A stretch of 62,000 bases of DNA from Glandiceps talaboti (GCF_964340395.1 NC_135553.1:13592501-13654500); one strand, 5' to 3'. Counted from the first letter of the stretch, positions 1 to 21,408 are shown. Program-made: numbers and translations. The notes: generated from the sequence alone by a model not told the origin.

Positions 1-3000
1 ACGACCAACTCAAACTACTTTTACCAGGATGGTCGGACCTAGCAATAACCATAAATCAATAACGTAACGTAACAGATTAAACTCCTTTGATTATTTTTTT
101 TAATGTTATTTTAAAAGCCAAAAACGTTCCCATAGATGAAATATTTAACTGTTTTGATATCATAACGAATATATGGTCAAAATGTTATCATAAAATGAGT
201 CATTCAGAATCCAATATGGCCGCCGAAAACTGTGTCCCTCAGTCTAGGGACATTCTGCACTAACAGCAACTCGCATTTTTTTTTGGGTTAGGTACAATAA
301 CTTACTCGTAATCTCGTACACCCTGAACAGACGGATTGCATCACTTATGGGTAAACCTATTTTTGTAGTATACACGATAAATCAAATCAAGTTGATTTTT
401 GGGTCCGCACCCAAACATCAGCGCCCTCAACGACGATCATGGATAATATTGCCCACTGATTAAACTTGTACATTTTCTAATTATTGGTATTTTAACAATT
501 TTCAGTGAAGATATTGTGGTTATCTGATCGAAAAATGATACTCAAGAATACAGTTTTTACATCGCCGTGGCAGATTCAAAACCAAGCTTTCGTTCAAGAT
601 TTATACTTGCCACTACACTACCTCCAGATAATATTGACCACTAAATTATTGAGACAGATACGATGTCTTTTCATAACTAATTGACCAATTTACTGGATGT
701 ATCAAAATGCCCCAGTTGCAGCTTGCGCAAGTTAAAGCGCGCCAAAAAATTCAGTGAAGGTAAGGTTGGTATGTCTGGTAGAGCTCACATCACTATGATG
801 AGGATAATAAAAATGAATTATAGAAGAAGAAAAAACTTAACAAAAATAACAATCGTGGTCTGTGTGAACAAATCAAAGAGCCCGAAATTTACTGCTTTCT
901 ACAACCACAGAGTTCTGAAAATAATTCACACGATCACAAATCATTCGGTTGAGACTGGAAAGATAGTAAACAAAAAGCATATCGAAGATAAAAATTGAAG
1001 CTGCTACAATTAATTTTACGGAAAATTAACCGTCCGAGGATTCTACGATGTGAGTACTGTACATGTGTTGTGCTAAGTATGAATGTATCGAAAAAAAATA
1101 CCTAAACGCCAAAATGTCAAAATATGTAACTCAGTTGTCGAGTCGAACAAATAGTTCCGTTGTTGTTTATTGAACATCACCTTACACCTCGAACACCTGT
1201 GTTGAAATTGTCCGCATTCAATCACGATGATTGATTGAATAACCCTGCCAGGTTAAGCCATCCGACCCATTTCTAAGTGTTTGAGTATATAAATTTTACC
1301 ATAAAGGTTCTAAACTCATTAATCCAGAGATTTGTTTTGGATTGCGCAAATTCGTTTTTCATAAGTTGAATCGACAAAAAATACATGGTTCGTCAACCAG
1401 TACCTCAGTGATCAAAAATTGTAACAAACATTTGTTTTATGCCTGCCAGTCAGATAAAAAAAAAGAAGGTGTTTACCACAGCGGTAAAACTAAAGGGGGG
1501 TCTGATTGGATATATGGTTTTTTGAGGATATACGTTACCCAGTAAGAATTTCCCTTTCAAGGGGAGATTCGTGTGCTTTCACGGATTCAGTGAGCACTCA
1601 CAAAACCTTGTGGTGTATCGTTTAGCCAGCCAACCGCCCGGTCCTATTCTAATTCTGGCACTGGCCCTTGAGTGTAGGATTGTATCAATTGTTATGATTA
1701 TGCTGACCTCTCCTCCAAAATGATTTTATTATAAACATTTAGCAACGTTCCAAAAATAGTATGCCAACATTTTTATGATTATAATTTAAAACAATATATT
1801 ACTAAAAACAAGAAATTAAATAATATATTAATTTCAATAGTATATTTTTACAACACTCCTCCAACTTTTCAGCTCTAAACAGTTATGGGAGTTAGATAGA
1901 TTTGCAGGTTTTTGTTAAAGGAATCCAGCTTTATTCAGATGAAAACTATCAATCTTACTAACTTGAAAACTTTGCGATACCTGGATAGCTAATGAGTTGA
2001 TTTATGGATCGACATTTACTGCTTACTATACCGTTATTATAATTTGTGAGTTGAGTGAATTCCTCGAAATCATGATACTCACGGACTGGATGACGAAAGT
2101 AGCTAAGCACAGTGAGCTCCAGCTCAGATAAGTTGGTTCTCAATCATTGCAATCTTACGCCCGCTGAGGGACGACTTGGGTCGTTTTAGTAATATTCGGT
2201 GCTGGCACTGAGCGGCCACTGCTGAAACGTCCGAACGTTACTTCGCACCAATATAAAGTAGGTGTTAAACGGTTGTCGCGGAGTCCTATGACTAATGTAG
2301 CAAGACTGGCACCTACGACCCAAAAGCGGCATGAGTAATGCCAAGAGGGATTAACTGCGGATTAAATGGGGATTATAGACCTTAACTATCTAAACAAACC
2401 CGCACCAGATTGGGTCATGTATGTAGCTGAGTGGGATTAAGACGAGATTAAATTAGGATTATAAATCTTAGCTAACCAAATACTAACCAACACCTCACAC
2501 AAAACAATTGTTTTTTTCCGATGCCATAAATAACTAAATAGGAGTCACGGACACCTAGGGCTACTTAACCGGCATGCAACGCGTGCTACTTGAGACAAGA
2601 CCTACATAATACCGGCCTTGACGTCGCTTAATAATGTTTAATCGAGAAATTATTAACTTCACAAAGTGTGATATTTACACTGATTTTAATTTGTAACACA
2701 CACTTCACAACAATTTGGATATAAACTTTACGTGCACGATGTAGTAGTCTTTATATGTGATTAAGTTTTTTATGTTTTAGAGCGGTTGCAATAAATCATG
2801 TAATTATTAATCCCGCTAAAACTAACACTGCTATAAAAATCACTTTTAATTTAATTAAGAAGTTTGCGTAACTAAACCATGTTTCATTTCAACGGTTCTT
2901 TACAATACTTGTGTTTGGTGTTTTAGCAATAAGCAATAACGAGTTGTCACTGCAACGGTTTGCTGATAAATACAATTTAAATAGAATGTGTTTGCTAAAC

Positions 3001-3424
3001 TTAATAAATCCATTTTTTATTAACTGCATACTCCATCCTGCCGGATACAGACGTAGTTGGTATATTGTATATTATTGAAATTCAACGGTTAGAAAATCTG
3101 TGCCCGCTGTTCAACCGGTTTTTTGTCGCTTTAAGTGTGTGTACCTTCCTCGTGAAATCTAAATGGGTGGAAATAGGACGTTTACAAGATCATTGTTTAA
3201 ATAGACCCTTGAAGTTTCCTACAGTCACAGCTGGGCAGATGTACCGTTTGTACGTATCCTCGTTCGCGAATTGTCAGACTGTACAATAGCGACCTCACAG
3301 ACGCATACAAAACCTAAGCGACCCAAGACCACAGGGTACAGGACAAAGAGTTAATTTATATTTCAAATAAAAGTTTTGAAAAGTGCCATCATAACTATTG
3401 TTTCCTCTCACTGTTTTTTTTCTG
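1..3424. other. no gene recognised
   Basis: AT-rich sequence with only short ORFs. The ORF of about 105 codons at 681-998 starts at TTG and shows no motif beyond a CPSC near its start and a basic composition. No repeat or element was recognised. Confidence 0.5.
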
Positions 3425-3733
3425 ATTTCCTACCATTAGCAGTCTTATCAGAGTTTATCAACTTTGCATTAATTAGTAGATTGCTAATCTTAGAACAAAC
3501 TCATGGGCTATTTGGCACAATTATTAGCAACACATTACACAGTGAGTGTAAACATCTACTGATCCCACTAATGGAAGTCCATGTACATGTACATGTACTA
3601 CCATGAAATGTTTACACTCACTGGGCAATGTGTTAATTGGGTAATTAGCCTGTGAGTTTGTTCTAGGATTAGCAATCTACTAATTAATGCAAAACTGTTA
3701 AACTCTGATGTGACAGTGATAACGGTAGGAAAT
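3425..3733. mobile_element. foldback / MITE-like inverted repeat
   Basis: Two arms of about 130 bp face each other: 3,425-3,554 reads forward what 3,608-3,733 reads in reverse (both arms contain ATTTCCTACC at the outer end, TTAATTAGTAGATTGCTAAT in the middle and GTGAGTGTAAACAT at the inner end). The spacer includes a palindromic CATGTACATGTACATGTAC. Arms differ at scattered positions, so the insertion is not very recent. The opposed ORFs found here are products of the symmetry. Confidence 0.75.
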
Positions 3734-5640
3734 AGAAAACCCCTCTTTCTTTGAAATATAGAGAAAATAATATTAGAAATCCGGAAAATCGCGAGAACAA
3801 AATTGATAATCCGTCCTTTACCCTGTGCCAAGACTTGAAACTGAGGAAGACTTCAGCACAAAAGGCCCACTTTATAGAAAAAAAAAGGATTACAATTTCG
3901 AAGTAAACAACAGTTGTCTGACAGAGCTTTAGAAAAAGTTGATCCAGAATAAAAGAATATTCCTATGTAATCGTCATAGCTCCATTGATAAGATAATGTG
4001 AGAACTTGGGATTGAAACCCTTGCCTGTAATGAAGGGCGTTGTGAGGAAATCAATTCAATTCATAGTTTATTCGCTAATGTATACTAGTATTTAAAAAAA
4101 ACACACATCAGAAATCCTGTTGGCTCATACGCTAAAAATAAATAGCAGTTAAATACAACATCCCACAAACAGTTACCAGTCAAATACAAACCCTCACAAT
4201 AAACACTAACAATAACAGTGACTAGAATTACGCGGAGGGGGGTCTATCACGTAAATATATGATCCCCAAGTCCCCCCCTCTCCATGATTTTCTGTTGCCT
4301 AAAAATGACCCTCCATATGCCGAAATATTTCAACAAGAGAATAAGTTGAGATGTTGCTGTAAGAAGTAAACCGAGACAATGGTGTGAGATTTGTATTACC
4401 ATAAGCTAATTTTAGTTACACAATTATTTAGACACAGTAATTAGCGTTCGTTGATATTAGTTGCATCATTTTCGTACATGGATATTTGAACCAGACCGAA
4501 CACTGCACTGGTATGGATTCTATATATACCACGATGCCACAAAGTATAACGGTATTAATAGTTACCGTTAAACTGCTACCATCAAAGTCGTTTACAAGCG
4601 CAATAGTGTACAGACGATGTATGATGACTCAATCTCTGTGTTTGAATCTAAAATAGTTAAGTGTGGAAATACTTACTTACATGGTCACCACCCTCACCCT
4701 CACCCCCCACCCCTCTCTTAAACGCACTTCCGCCTCTCCAATTCCCAAACATGGACTCAAGGCTGAAAAGAAAGTTTGTATCACGCCAGCAATACATGGA
4801 TACGGTTAGATAAAAAGCCAAGTTGTTTTATAGTGAAAAGCGTGTACTAAACCCATGTAACACCGAGTTTGTGTCCTCGTGCCGCGAGTGACAGCTTTTG
4901 ACCCCTCGGCCATACTCATTCCACTATAGTATAAACCAAACCAAATATGCCTATACAATTATATGTCGTGGATGGCAGTGTTTCGTACAACATTGAGTGC
5001 GTTTTCATTTTGAACAACAAGCTTGGTGGCGCACTCGGTGAATCATGAAGAAATGGCCTCTCCAATGGAGTCAACACATTACTTATAGTGTAGGCAATAA
5101 TAAGTGAATATTTCATACAATTTGCTTTATTTACTCTGAGATCCTGTCTATAAATAATATCGCACTTCACACATTTCTAGCTCAAATATATCGAGGGGAC
5201 TGAGCTACTATACACCATGCCAGTGACGTGGGTCTCTAGTTCTGTCAAAGAAATCAAATTCTGTCACACTAGTACTATTAAAGTGATACATGACATTTAA
5301 CCAGTGTAAAGGATTTGTCATATATCTGGGTGAGGGATGGTGGTGGTGGGGGGGGGGGGGCGATTGGCTGTCCACCGACAAAGTGCCCGGATAGATATCA
5401 ATAGCAGCATGTGTATAATTGGCATCAACTCTCGAACGCATTGTATGATAGCAATCGGGCTTGGTCGATTGTGTAGCTCGACACCTGCTCTATACCACTG
5501 ACAATCCACGTGGAGGGTCTCTATGTCTACACGGTGGTACATATGGTTGGTACCGATAGATGTGGGTATACAGGGTTGTGTCACTGAGTCAGGATACAAC
5601 TCCCATGTTACCTTTGAACGTAGAGAGGCGCGTTTTGTTA
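3734..5640. other. no gene recognised
   Basis: Anonymous AT-rich sequence with a poly-G run at about 5,347-5,360. ORFs here are short, and those on the minus strand near 5.3 kb come from the G-run and His/Pro-coding simple sequence. Confidence 0.5.
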
Positions 5641-5646
5641 ATACAT

Positions 5647-5647
<1 letters not shown>

Positions 5648-5702
<55 letters not shown>
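5648..5702. repeat. (ATC)n microsatellite
   Basis: About 18 uninterrupted ATC/CAT units followed by interrupted copies to 5,720. The poly-His ORF crossing it is an artefact of the repeat. Confidence 0.95.
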
Positions 5703-6327
5703 AAACATCATCATAAACATCGAAATAAACTAACGATGTCGCAACCTAAATTGATCGGAAACTACAACGACAGTGACCGTGACGTTGCCAGCGAGGATGG
5801 CAGAAATAACAACAAAATATATACACCTGCACAAATGTGACGTACATTGCATGTTCTTGTGTTTACCCCCGCCGTCTATTTGTATCCTTTAAAGAAAAAA
5901 CTTTTGAAAATATATTTTGCAATTTATTGGGTTACAAATATGATCTTGGATTGCGTTGTTTGACATTTTTTTTCAAGCAGAAACAAATAGTAAAATTTGA
6001 AAGCAAAAAAATCCAATATAAATATCCATTTCTCATCTTATGGCAAATTATGATTGTCTACAACAAACTCGTTTAATACGTCAAAGGCTCTCAGTGTTCT
6101 AAAAGACCCTTCACATTGCCCTCTATGCAGAATGCAACAACCGACGTATTTCTAGGAGTGGTAGATATCGTAACTCTGGTAGCTAATACCAGCCTCTTTA
6201 AATCATCCTTTGGTCCCATCCCGCTATCTCTCCTCTTACCAGCAACATCAGTCGTTCTTTGTTACAGTATTATTATCTTGTGGGTTTAAGTTTATCATTG
6301 TACCATGCAGTTGGATGAATAGTAAAG

Positions 6328-6456
6328 CGATTCTGTTTCTTTTTCTTATTCTGATTCAAATTTTGTTGCTGATTATGATTTTGACTCTAATTTTGATTCT
6401 AATTTTGATTGATTCTCATTCTGATTCTGATTCTGATTCTGAGTTTGATTCACTTG
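6328..6456. repeat. degenerate (GATTCT)n hexanucleotide tract
   Basis: Imperfect ATTCTG/ATTTTG units become regular (GATTCTGATTCTGATTCT) at 6,411-6,440. The ORF reading it as DSDSDSDS after a hydrophobic stretch is judged an artefact. Confidence 0.8.
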
Positions 6457-7529
6457 TGATCATATTCAACCAAATTTTAATGTGCACACAAAACCTTTCA
6501 CACAGGATTTTTACACACTAACCACGTATGTATAAAGGTTGTCCACGAACAATGTTTCAATTTTCAACGTAAGTGTCAAAAACATTATGATATCAAGACT
6601 ATTGAAGCTGGCAAATTCAACGAAATTCATCACGAGAAAATGTGATGAACATAGACATTTATTTTCCGTTTTCTTGCAAACACTTGGTAACTTTTTTCTC
6701 TGTCGTCTTTGCTAGCGTTCGTGTGACTTATGGTATGTGTGATAATGCCCCTATCCCGGCGGGTATGGTGTTGAGACCATGACATTCCAACTTGAGGTAG
6801 TTTTGCCAAAACTTTCTTCCAGGATCACGAAAAATATGAATTATTCGAAAATATATCTACCAGTTATTCAAATTTAAAAATAACTTTATTGGAATAAAAT
6901 GCTATCGATAACGTTATCAGATTTTCCAACATGGCGACCGTTTGGTGAGTCGTTGTCACAAATTAACACAAAACTACATACAGAGTGCAAAAACCAAAGG
7001 AAAAACTTTTGTTTGAGGTTAATAAAACAAAATACAGTAAAATGTGGTCACCATTTGATATACATTGTTGAATTTCATTTCTATAATGCAATCTCAGTGC
7101 TGACACTATTTCCAATGTCAAGCCTAATCACGTGACGTATGATTTCGATCAATGTGTGTCTCGGTCGAAGTGACCTGACCGAATGGTAGGCTACTAAAAC
7201 AGTGTGAGAATGTCAAAGTATTTATCACATATTCGGAATTTGGACTTGTTAGATAGAGAACTGCAACAAAATGTATGTCGCTTGTTCAATTTATGTGTCT
7301 AGTTAATTTATAGGTCGGTTCAGGTCAGGTCAAGTTATTAGGTCAACGACACACTACTGTTAAATATTAATTTTTCCGCCATGTCAAGTGTCGAGTTCGA
7401 ACATGGCAACAATAAAACCCCATCCTTCCCGGAGTCATACCACATGCAAGCCTGCCAATTGTTACAGACATACTAGTAAGATATAGTACAGTAACGCTTA
7501 TCTCAGATATCAGTGGTCTGAGCTCCCGG
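6457..7529. other. no gene recognised
   Basis: Anonymous sequence with short ORFs only; no element recognised. Confidence 0.5.
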
Positions 7530-7900
7530 GGGGGGGGGGGTACTCCCCTTATTTGAGCATAAGTAAACGCGCCGTCCTTTGAGGTGCGTTTCAATCCCTT
7601 TGGTCTAAAATGGGGTGTTTTTTTCGAGCTGAAGAGACTAAAACGGGGTCCACTTTGCATTTTTATTTTGTTTTGCTTGGTCTAAAATGTGGTCCAATGT
7701 CCTTTACCAAATCATAACTGTCATTAATTGTCTCAAAATGTTGCCTCCTAAGGAAAACGTATTTAGATCTAAACTGTCTTCTGTTTAAAGGATGGATTAA
7801 ACTGGCGCATTGGTTGTTGGTCAAAGTGGGTCTAAAATGAGGCCTGGGGGTTTCCAGCAATGGCCACACACTACTACCAGAGCTGGCCACTGGTACCTGA
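7530..7900. repeat. dispersed-type repeat with reiterated GTCTAAAATGGGGT motif
   Basis: A G-run followed by TACTCCCC begins a stretch in which a GGTCTAAAATGGGG-like motif recurs about five times (near 7,603, 7,636, 7,679, 7,729 and 7,829) with diverged spacers. The minus-strand ORFs read the motif as HFRP. This looks like a degenerate satellite or the remains of an interspersed element; family not identified. Confidence 0.45.
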
Positions 7901-10900
7901 GCCCTAATATAAAGAAATTCGACTATTATGTTCTAAGAAGAAAACAACTTGTATATAAGTAATGTATCACTACAGCTGTGATGCGAGTCAGCTGTTCTTA
8001 TGAATACAGTGCCCATCTACATGTACACTATCAATATATGGTGTGCATGCCAGTCACCAAAGTCGAAATGCGCACAATAACGGGAAACCACTCGACCGCA
8101 AAAATAGAAGTTATATATTCATGAAAATACTGTCAAATTTGAACAAATATGATACTATGGTACTACAAATAATAGATTTGAACCTAGGTTGAATTATAAG
8201 AAAAATCTTTATAAGAAAATTATAAGAAAAATCTTTAGTTTAGATCTGTCAATGCATTGTCACACGATGCTGAGATTATTAGTCTTATTTTCTAATAGTA
8301 GAAAACTGTTCGCAAGATTTTGGCTTTCAGCCTTTGATATATGTGAAAATAGTCTTGAATAATCACCTGTTCCTGCAGCTGTACCTACAGCCATCTACAC
8401 TTGGCATACCGCATCTCGTCATACTGCGTGATACCAGTGATATTGAAAACTTACTTGAACATTTGATGGACATTGAAGTATTGTTTCAATCTTTCTTTTA
8501 AAAAAAACTCTGCAGCTCCAAATTTATCAATATCATTTCTTTGCTTTTGGAAAGATGACGTTTTTGAGGGCAAGTGTTGAAGTTTGACACGCGTATACAT
8601 GTACTTCTGAGCTGCAGTCCTCGTTCGTTTCCAGTTCTTCGGCGCAGAATTACATGGTTCAACACGTACTTACATTTTCGCGTACAATATTTTTCGCTGT
8701 GTTACACATGAATTTTGTTTGTTCGACCTCTGTTCTACATCTTCACATCCCTGTAACTTAGACTTTTAAGGGTACTTACCGTACTGTATTTCATCAAAAT
8801 TCGATTGTTGTCCGCCGCTAACCTTCAGTTCTAAATCACACATCTCGAACCTAAGACAACCTGTCTAAGACTGAGTCAAACATCTCCTACACGCACATAC
8901 AAGTCGATGCAGTGTCATATATCACCTACATGCATAATTATATTCAATTCGATTTCGCGATTACGTTCAAAGTTCATGCGCCTAATTTGAATAAAGTGTG
9001 GAGAAATTATCTTCTGTGTCTATATGTGCATAAAACGGCATTTTAGACGTACAGACGCTTAATAAACATAGGGTGCGGAAAAAGACCGGTTTTGACTGTG
9101 TTGAAAACCACTGACGTTTGCTTTTGCGTGCACGTGGGTTGTTTTTAGACATTTGTTGGAGCATATCAATAAGTTTGGGAATAGCGATTCTCGCACATGC
9201 AAAACTTCAATAAATTTGCATGACATGTTACTTCTCACTCGTATATGTATATGCACGAGTCGTGTATTGTTTGGGTGGGGGTGGGGGCATGACAGTATAT
9301 TTTATTGACTCCATATTCGACGAACCAGCGTCAAAAAGTTCAATTCTTACAATCACAGAGTCATGTATTTCATTTGTACCTTTAAGTAGCCAAAATCAAT
9401 CATCCTTGCATAACTCGAAAATTCACCATTTTTTTATTTCTTCGGCTTCGTTTGATTGTTACGAGGTCGATGGAGTAAAAGATAAAGTTAATGATCTTTT
9501 TTGTCAAACTTAATCTAGAAGCGAGCGACACATGTCAATCGCTGCTTTGCATTGACTGCTACAAACGCTATAAATATTATCGTTAGTTTTTCAAGTTTCA
9601 AGAGCTAAACTGTCTAATCTCATGAAATGCCCTCTTAATGGGTTTTTAAATAGGTGCAAAAAACTTCATTTGGAATGTAAACACGTAACATAAGAGGCTT
9701 CGCATACCTAATGCCATTTCATGTAGATCCACAGCTTTGGTACGACGAAATATTGAATTCTGAGCCCACCTTATCAGCTAGATGGTAATTTTCTTCTGAC
9801 TGGGGTCAACGTTTACGAATGCCTACTTGTCCAGTGGCGCCAGACTGGTCAGAAAAGAAACAAAATTGTCGATTTAGATATATTTATGGTGGTTAGAGCA
9901 AGGGGCAACCGCAAGTTGAAATAAGTATGCGGGTATCGTACGTCAGCAGTAGCAAAAAGACAGGTGCGAATGGATTTATACTAAATCTGTTTTTATATTC
10001 AATAATGTTAAAGATTGCAATATTCATGGCTGAAAAGAGTTAAGCACTAAATACCCAATTTGAATTAAAATCTAAGGATTAGTTGTCAATGGGATTTAGT
10101 GAAATTAATCAGATTGACTGCGCAGCAGATACGGGTTTTTAATCTGCGATAAAACAACTTTGCAATCATATCAGGCAGGTTGGCTGATTGTTTTGTTGAC
10201 GTCAACGTGTTACTTTAAGACGACAAACAAACAAAACACAACTTGTGAATTCAGTAAACTTCGATAATACGTGTATTAAACATTTCTGTTTTCTTCCTGT
10301 AGCTAACCACTCAAGCTGCAAAATTGAATAGAAATGCATCTACCGTGTATAACGTGACTATTCATTGTTTGTATTAATTTTGTGATAAACACAATTTTGA
10401 TTGCGTATAAAAAAATCTGCAGCTGGTTCTGAGCAGGCCAGATCGATCGTAGTTTGTTCATTGATAACAGTTTGTGAGTTCTAACAACTTATGCAGACTA
10501 AATTGAACTTTATTCAAGGCTCCAAATGCCAGACATCCTCGAACTAACATACCTGGTCTTATCGCCCCACCGAGGATATCATAATTCACGGTTATGGTGA
10601 TAAGTCACCGCACAAGAACACTGCTAGTGTCAAGGCCTAACCCAATCTGTCGCGAATGTGTCTGGAAAGAGGTTATCATGAACCATTTTGCGAGACGTTT
10701 CACGCACTAAGAGGGAGGAGTATGACGTTTTTTACACCTGATACCCACTAGACGTGGCGACAGAGTGGATCTAGCTGTCAAATGATCTATAAATGATGAA
10801 GCTATTTCTGATTGCATATCTTTACTTACATGAAGTGTAAGATTATGTGATAGCCGGTAGATTTATCTGTGCTAGTCGCGTACCACAGAAATGTTTAACC

Positions 10901-11983
10901 AATAAGCTTGTAATTCTAGAAGGATTGAATCTTCAAACCCAATATAATTTGAATAGTCTTCAAGGAAAGGAGAAAACGATCGTTCAAAAATAGCTCAAAC
11001 ATGAAAATTGAAATATCATGGTAACCAACAGTCTTAATTTAAAAGTAAGAGTGTGTCCCAGGGACCAATTTCACTGACATTCCAAGTTCTTAAAGTTTCA
11101 GTGTCTCTAACCTTTGCCATATATTCCTGGTCCTTTTGAATTGATAAAGAAGATTTTGGAGTTCGACGCCTTGTTTCCAACAGTCTTCTACTTTCCCGGG
11201 TTATTTGGCGGACATATTGGATTTTTAAACTGACTTGATCTTGATATCATTTTCGCCCCTGTTTTCAAAAATTTGCACGATTCGGATTTTATCTTTAACA
11301 AAGTAAAAAAAATTTCAAGTTTTTACTTCTGAGGCACATACTACGTTCAAGCGGGACTTCTAGACAGACATCAAACAACTTGAATAATTTCAACCACGAG
11401 TTTAAAAGTCAAGTTTTACGACATATATGCTCTTGATCATAGCGATGACGTCTAGAGATATCACTTTTCCAGCCGCTCTGGCGCTATCATACTTGAATTG
11501 TTCACCCGTAAATCGACCATTTGCGTGATTACAATATACACTGTATAAATGTACCTCTAAATCCCATAGTCTGTCACCGTCACAAGCATCAAATATTTTC
11601 TTTCAATTTTTCGTTTTCCTTGTCTGCTTGTTTGGGAGGTCCACTGCACGAACTTTTGATCACGATAAATACTACGTATGTTCTGTATAAGCCCAGACCA
11701 CTAACAAATTGTTTTAGTGGTCTGAGGTATAAGCTAATAATCACAATATTTTTTAAGTTAAAAGTCTACAGACAAACATTTTTACGACTGTTTTTATCTT
11801 TAAAATAACGACGTTATGATTGTAAAAACTTTCCTGAAAAAAATCATAATACAGTTGGTGAATAATAGTATATCCCCCAAATACAATGAAGTTGAAAATT
11901 AATCGTCGCGTCGTCTGATTCGACAGAAATCTTACTAACATTAATTGTTTTTCGCTCTGTTCATATTAAAAGACCTGATTCTG
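7901..11983. other. no gene recognised
   Basis: About 4 kb of anonymous sequence. A small tandem duplication of ATTATAAGAAAAATCTT occurs at 8,191-8,238. ORFs are short and without motifs. Confidence 0.5.
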
Positions 11984-12073
11984 TAGCTATGTCAGTAAGA
12001 TTTTTGTTGTGTCAGACAATAACTTAAGTTAAGTTATTGTCTGGTTCAAAAAATATCTTACTAAGATAGCTAA
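11984..12073. mobile_element. small foldback element with perfect 15-bp central palindrome
   Basis: The outer arms TAGCTATGTCAGTAAGATTTT and its near reverse complement at 12,048-12,073 enclose a perfect stem: CAGACAATAACTTAA at 12,013-12,027 against its exact complement at 12,029-12,043, one-base loop. The GTAAGAT and CAGAC words link it to the 43-bp array just downstream. Confidence 0.65.
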
Positions 12074-12248
12074 ATCTTATCCTCTATCTGGCTCGACAAA
12101 TAGCAAGTGTTCCAAACTTAATGTATAATGATCGGCTTGCCTGAAAAATGTATATGTTGTGTGACTCTAGATGTGTGTAATTTGAGAACGATCTTAAAGT
12201 TAACATATAGCTCATGTAAAGGAAAATGTAGCAATTTTGGCAAAAGAT

Positions 12249-12431
12249 TTTTATCGATAAAATATGCCAATGTTTGATCCAGATGCTAAAATGTAGCAAT
12301 GTTAGTAAGATTTGTGTTGATCCAGACGATAAAATGTAGCAATGTTAGTAAGATTTGTGTTGATCCAGACGCTAAAATGTAGCAATGTTAGTAAGATTTG
12401 TGTTGATCTAGACGATAAAATGTAGCAATGT
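12249..12431. repeat. 43-bp tandem repeat, about four copies
   Basis: The unit contains GATCCAGACGATAAAATGTA followed by GCAATGTTAGTAAGATTTGT and GTT. Copies start near 12,278, 12,320, 12,363 and 12,405, nearly identical except for single bases (ATGCT/ACGAT/ACGCT) and one loss of the tail. The ATAAAATGTAGCAATGTTAG core recurs as inverted pairs at 37.2 kb and in the 36.2-36.3 kb element. Confidence 0.85.
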
Positions 12432-12965
12432 TCATTAGTAGGTTTTTTGAAGAGCCAGAAAAGGTTTTGTTTCAAGTCAACAGGTTACTATAGCCAAATG
12501 TGATGTTAATATGCTCTTGTTTTGAAGGTTTATTTCAAATCACACCCAAAAAAGAACTATGACTTTCTACACCGGATTCATGTACCAGTGCGCTAGGTTT
12601 GATCCGGATAACTACAATCGAAGACTGTATAAGCTCTATAGTACTTGAAATGACGGTTTGCCGGTCATGCAGTCCTGAAATGGGTTATTTCAACTTAGTC
12701 AGGTCAGTATAGGTTAAGCTAGGCTAGTTGTTCGAACCTTCGAGATGCCGACATTTCTTTTGTCACCGACAATAATGATAAGTTGACGCGATTAGGCCCT
12801 ACCTGCAACGGTAATCTAAATCTCAGACAACAGTGTTGGTTGTCTGAGTTGGCCATCACCATGACTTCTTCAAAGTTACCGACCAGTTCAGTGCTACGAT
12901 TATCTTACACAGATCTTTATGTGCAATCGTCTGTCTATCTGTCTTCCTCTGCCCAACCATCTCAG
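12432..12965. other. no gene recognised
   Basis: Anonymous spacer between the 43-bp array and the compound microsatellite. Confidence 0.5.
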
Positions 12966-17740
<4,775 letters not shown>

Positions 17741-17802
17741 AGTCTAGCTCCTATACGATTACTGCGGATGATCTAGTAATCCTAACGTATAGGAACTAGA
17801 CT
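17741..17802. repeat. 62-bp hairpin
   Basis: AGTCTAGCTCCTATACG (17,741-17,757) pairs with CGTATAGGAACTAGACT (17,786-17,802) with one mismatch, and an inner GATTACT/AGTAATC pair extends the stem. A short foldback; function unknown. Confidence 0.7.
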
Positions 17803-20122
<2,320 letters not shown>

Positions 20123-21230
20123 AATTAAGAGATCATTTTAGCGGTTCCGTGCACTGTGTGGATCATCCACACAGTGTAGAACCAGAAAACTTGACGTCCA
20201 CATGTTGATAATCATTTGGAAAGTAAACAATTGAACAACAGTGGAGACATCAGCTACCCCAAAGACCACCATCATCACGACAATGTGTATTTTTTTGTAG
20301 CTTCAACATGTCCGCCATGTTTTTCGACCACAGCAGGTGTGTATTTCAAAAGTCTAGACTAATTGCTGGTTAACTCGATGAGTCAAATGTCTGGGCTGTC
20401 TGTACATGTACAACTCTAGGCTTTTATAAGAGTGTAGATTTTATACATGTATTTATTCCTGTCATATCCGCGCTCCATCAATATTAGGTCCCCTTGGTTG
20501 TCCTTTACCAAGCGGCTCAGTTTCGCAGACAGTATTATGCTGGTAAATTACTTTAAACCTTCAAGGAAAAAATGAATTTAAACTCTTTAAATCTTGTCGC
20601 TTTTGTGCCTTTTGATGAAAATTCTGCACAATACCCAATACTAAATTATGGATTATCGGGTTATCTTTAAATGATTTAGATTTGAAATTATTTTGAGATG
20701 TGCAAAAACGTGATAAGCTAACAAGAAATTGGGGGGGGGGGGGCAGTAAATTTATGGGACAAAGTGTTTTACAGATCATAAATATCATACCTCGGCTGAC
20801 TAATACAAAACATACCGAAATAATATTGTCATTTCAATGGTAATATTATGATAAATCATACATTCTGAGAAATGTAAATAATTATTTTATGACAATGTTT
20901 ATATCGTTAGACTGTTGATGACTGATATTGTTGAACAGTACACAAACAAAGCCGAGACGGCAAACCACGAAGTATATAGGGTAAGGCGCCTTGAGAGAAA
21001 TATGATAAACCGACCATATGATTTATGAATATACTGGACAAAAGTTCTACGCGAAAACTTCCATGGTTTCTTGTGGTCGCATTAGACAGTCAAATGACTG
21101 TAGATTTGTCATTTTTATCTAAAAGAAAAGCCCAGACTCTATATTAGCGAGTAATTGGATACTGATTTCGGTTTTCTGAACACATTAGGTAGATATTTGT
21201 TGTGTTAAGTCATTGTAGTTGTTGTGGTTA
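20123..21230. other. no gene recognised
   Basis: Anonymous sequence with an 11-12 bp G-run at about 20,731-20,743. Confidence 0.5.
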
Positions 21231-21231
21231 T

Positions 21232-21234
21232 TGC

Positions 21235-21276
<42 letters not shown>
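21232..21276. repeat. (TTG)n microsatellite
   Basis: Fifteen TTG units without interruption. Confidence 0.95.
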
Positions 21277-21277
<1 letters not shown>

Positions 21278-21408
21278 ACTGTAATATTACATCCAAATAG
21301 AAATGTAAATAAGATGTATTGTTAAACCTCTGTAAAGATATATTTTCGTTACAATAAATGCAAATTCACATGCTCTTTAATTTGAAGTATTTTTTTTTTA
21401 ATTTCAAA

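Noticed and set aside
681-998. 105-codon ORF with a CPSC motif and basic composition
   Set aside because: It starts at TTG, the motif alone does not make a zinc finger, and no neighbouring exon continues it.
5523-5840. ORF with a poly-His stretch
   Set aside because: The His run is a pure (ATC)n microsatellite, the flanking residues have no motif and no splice partner was found.
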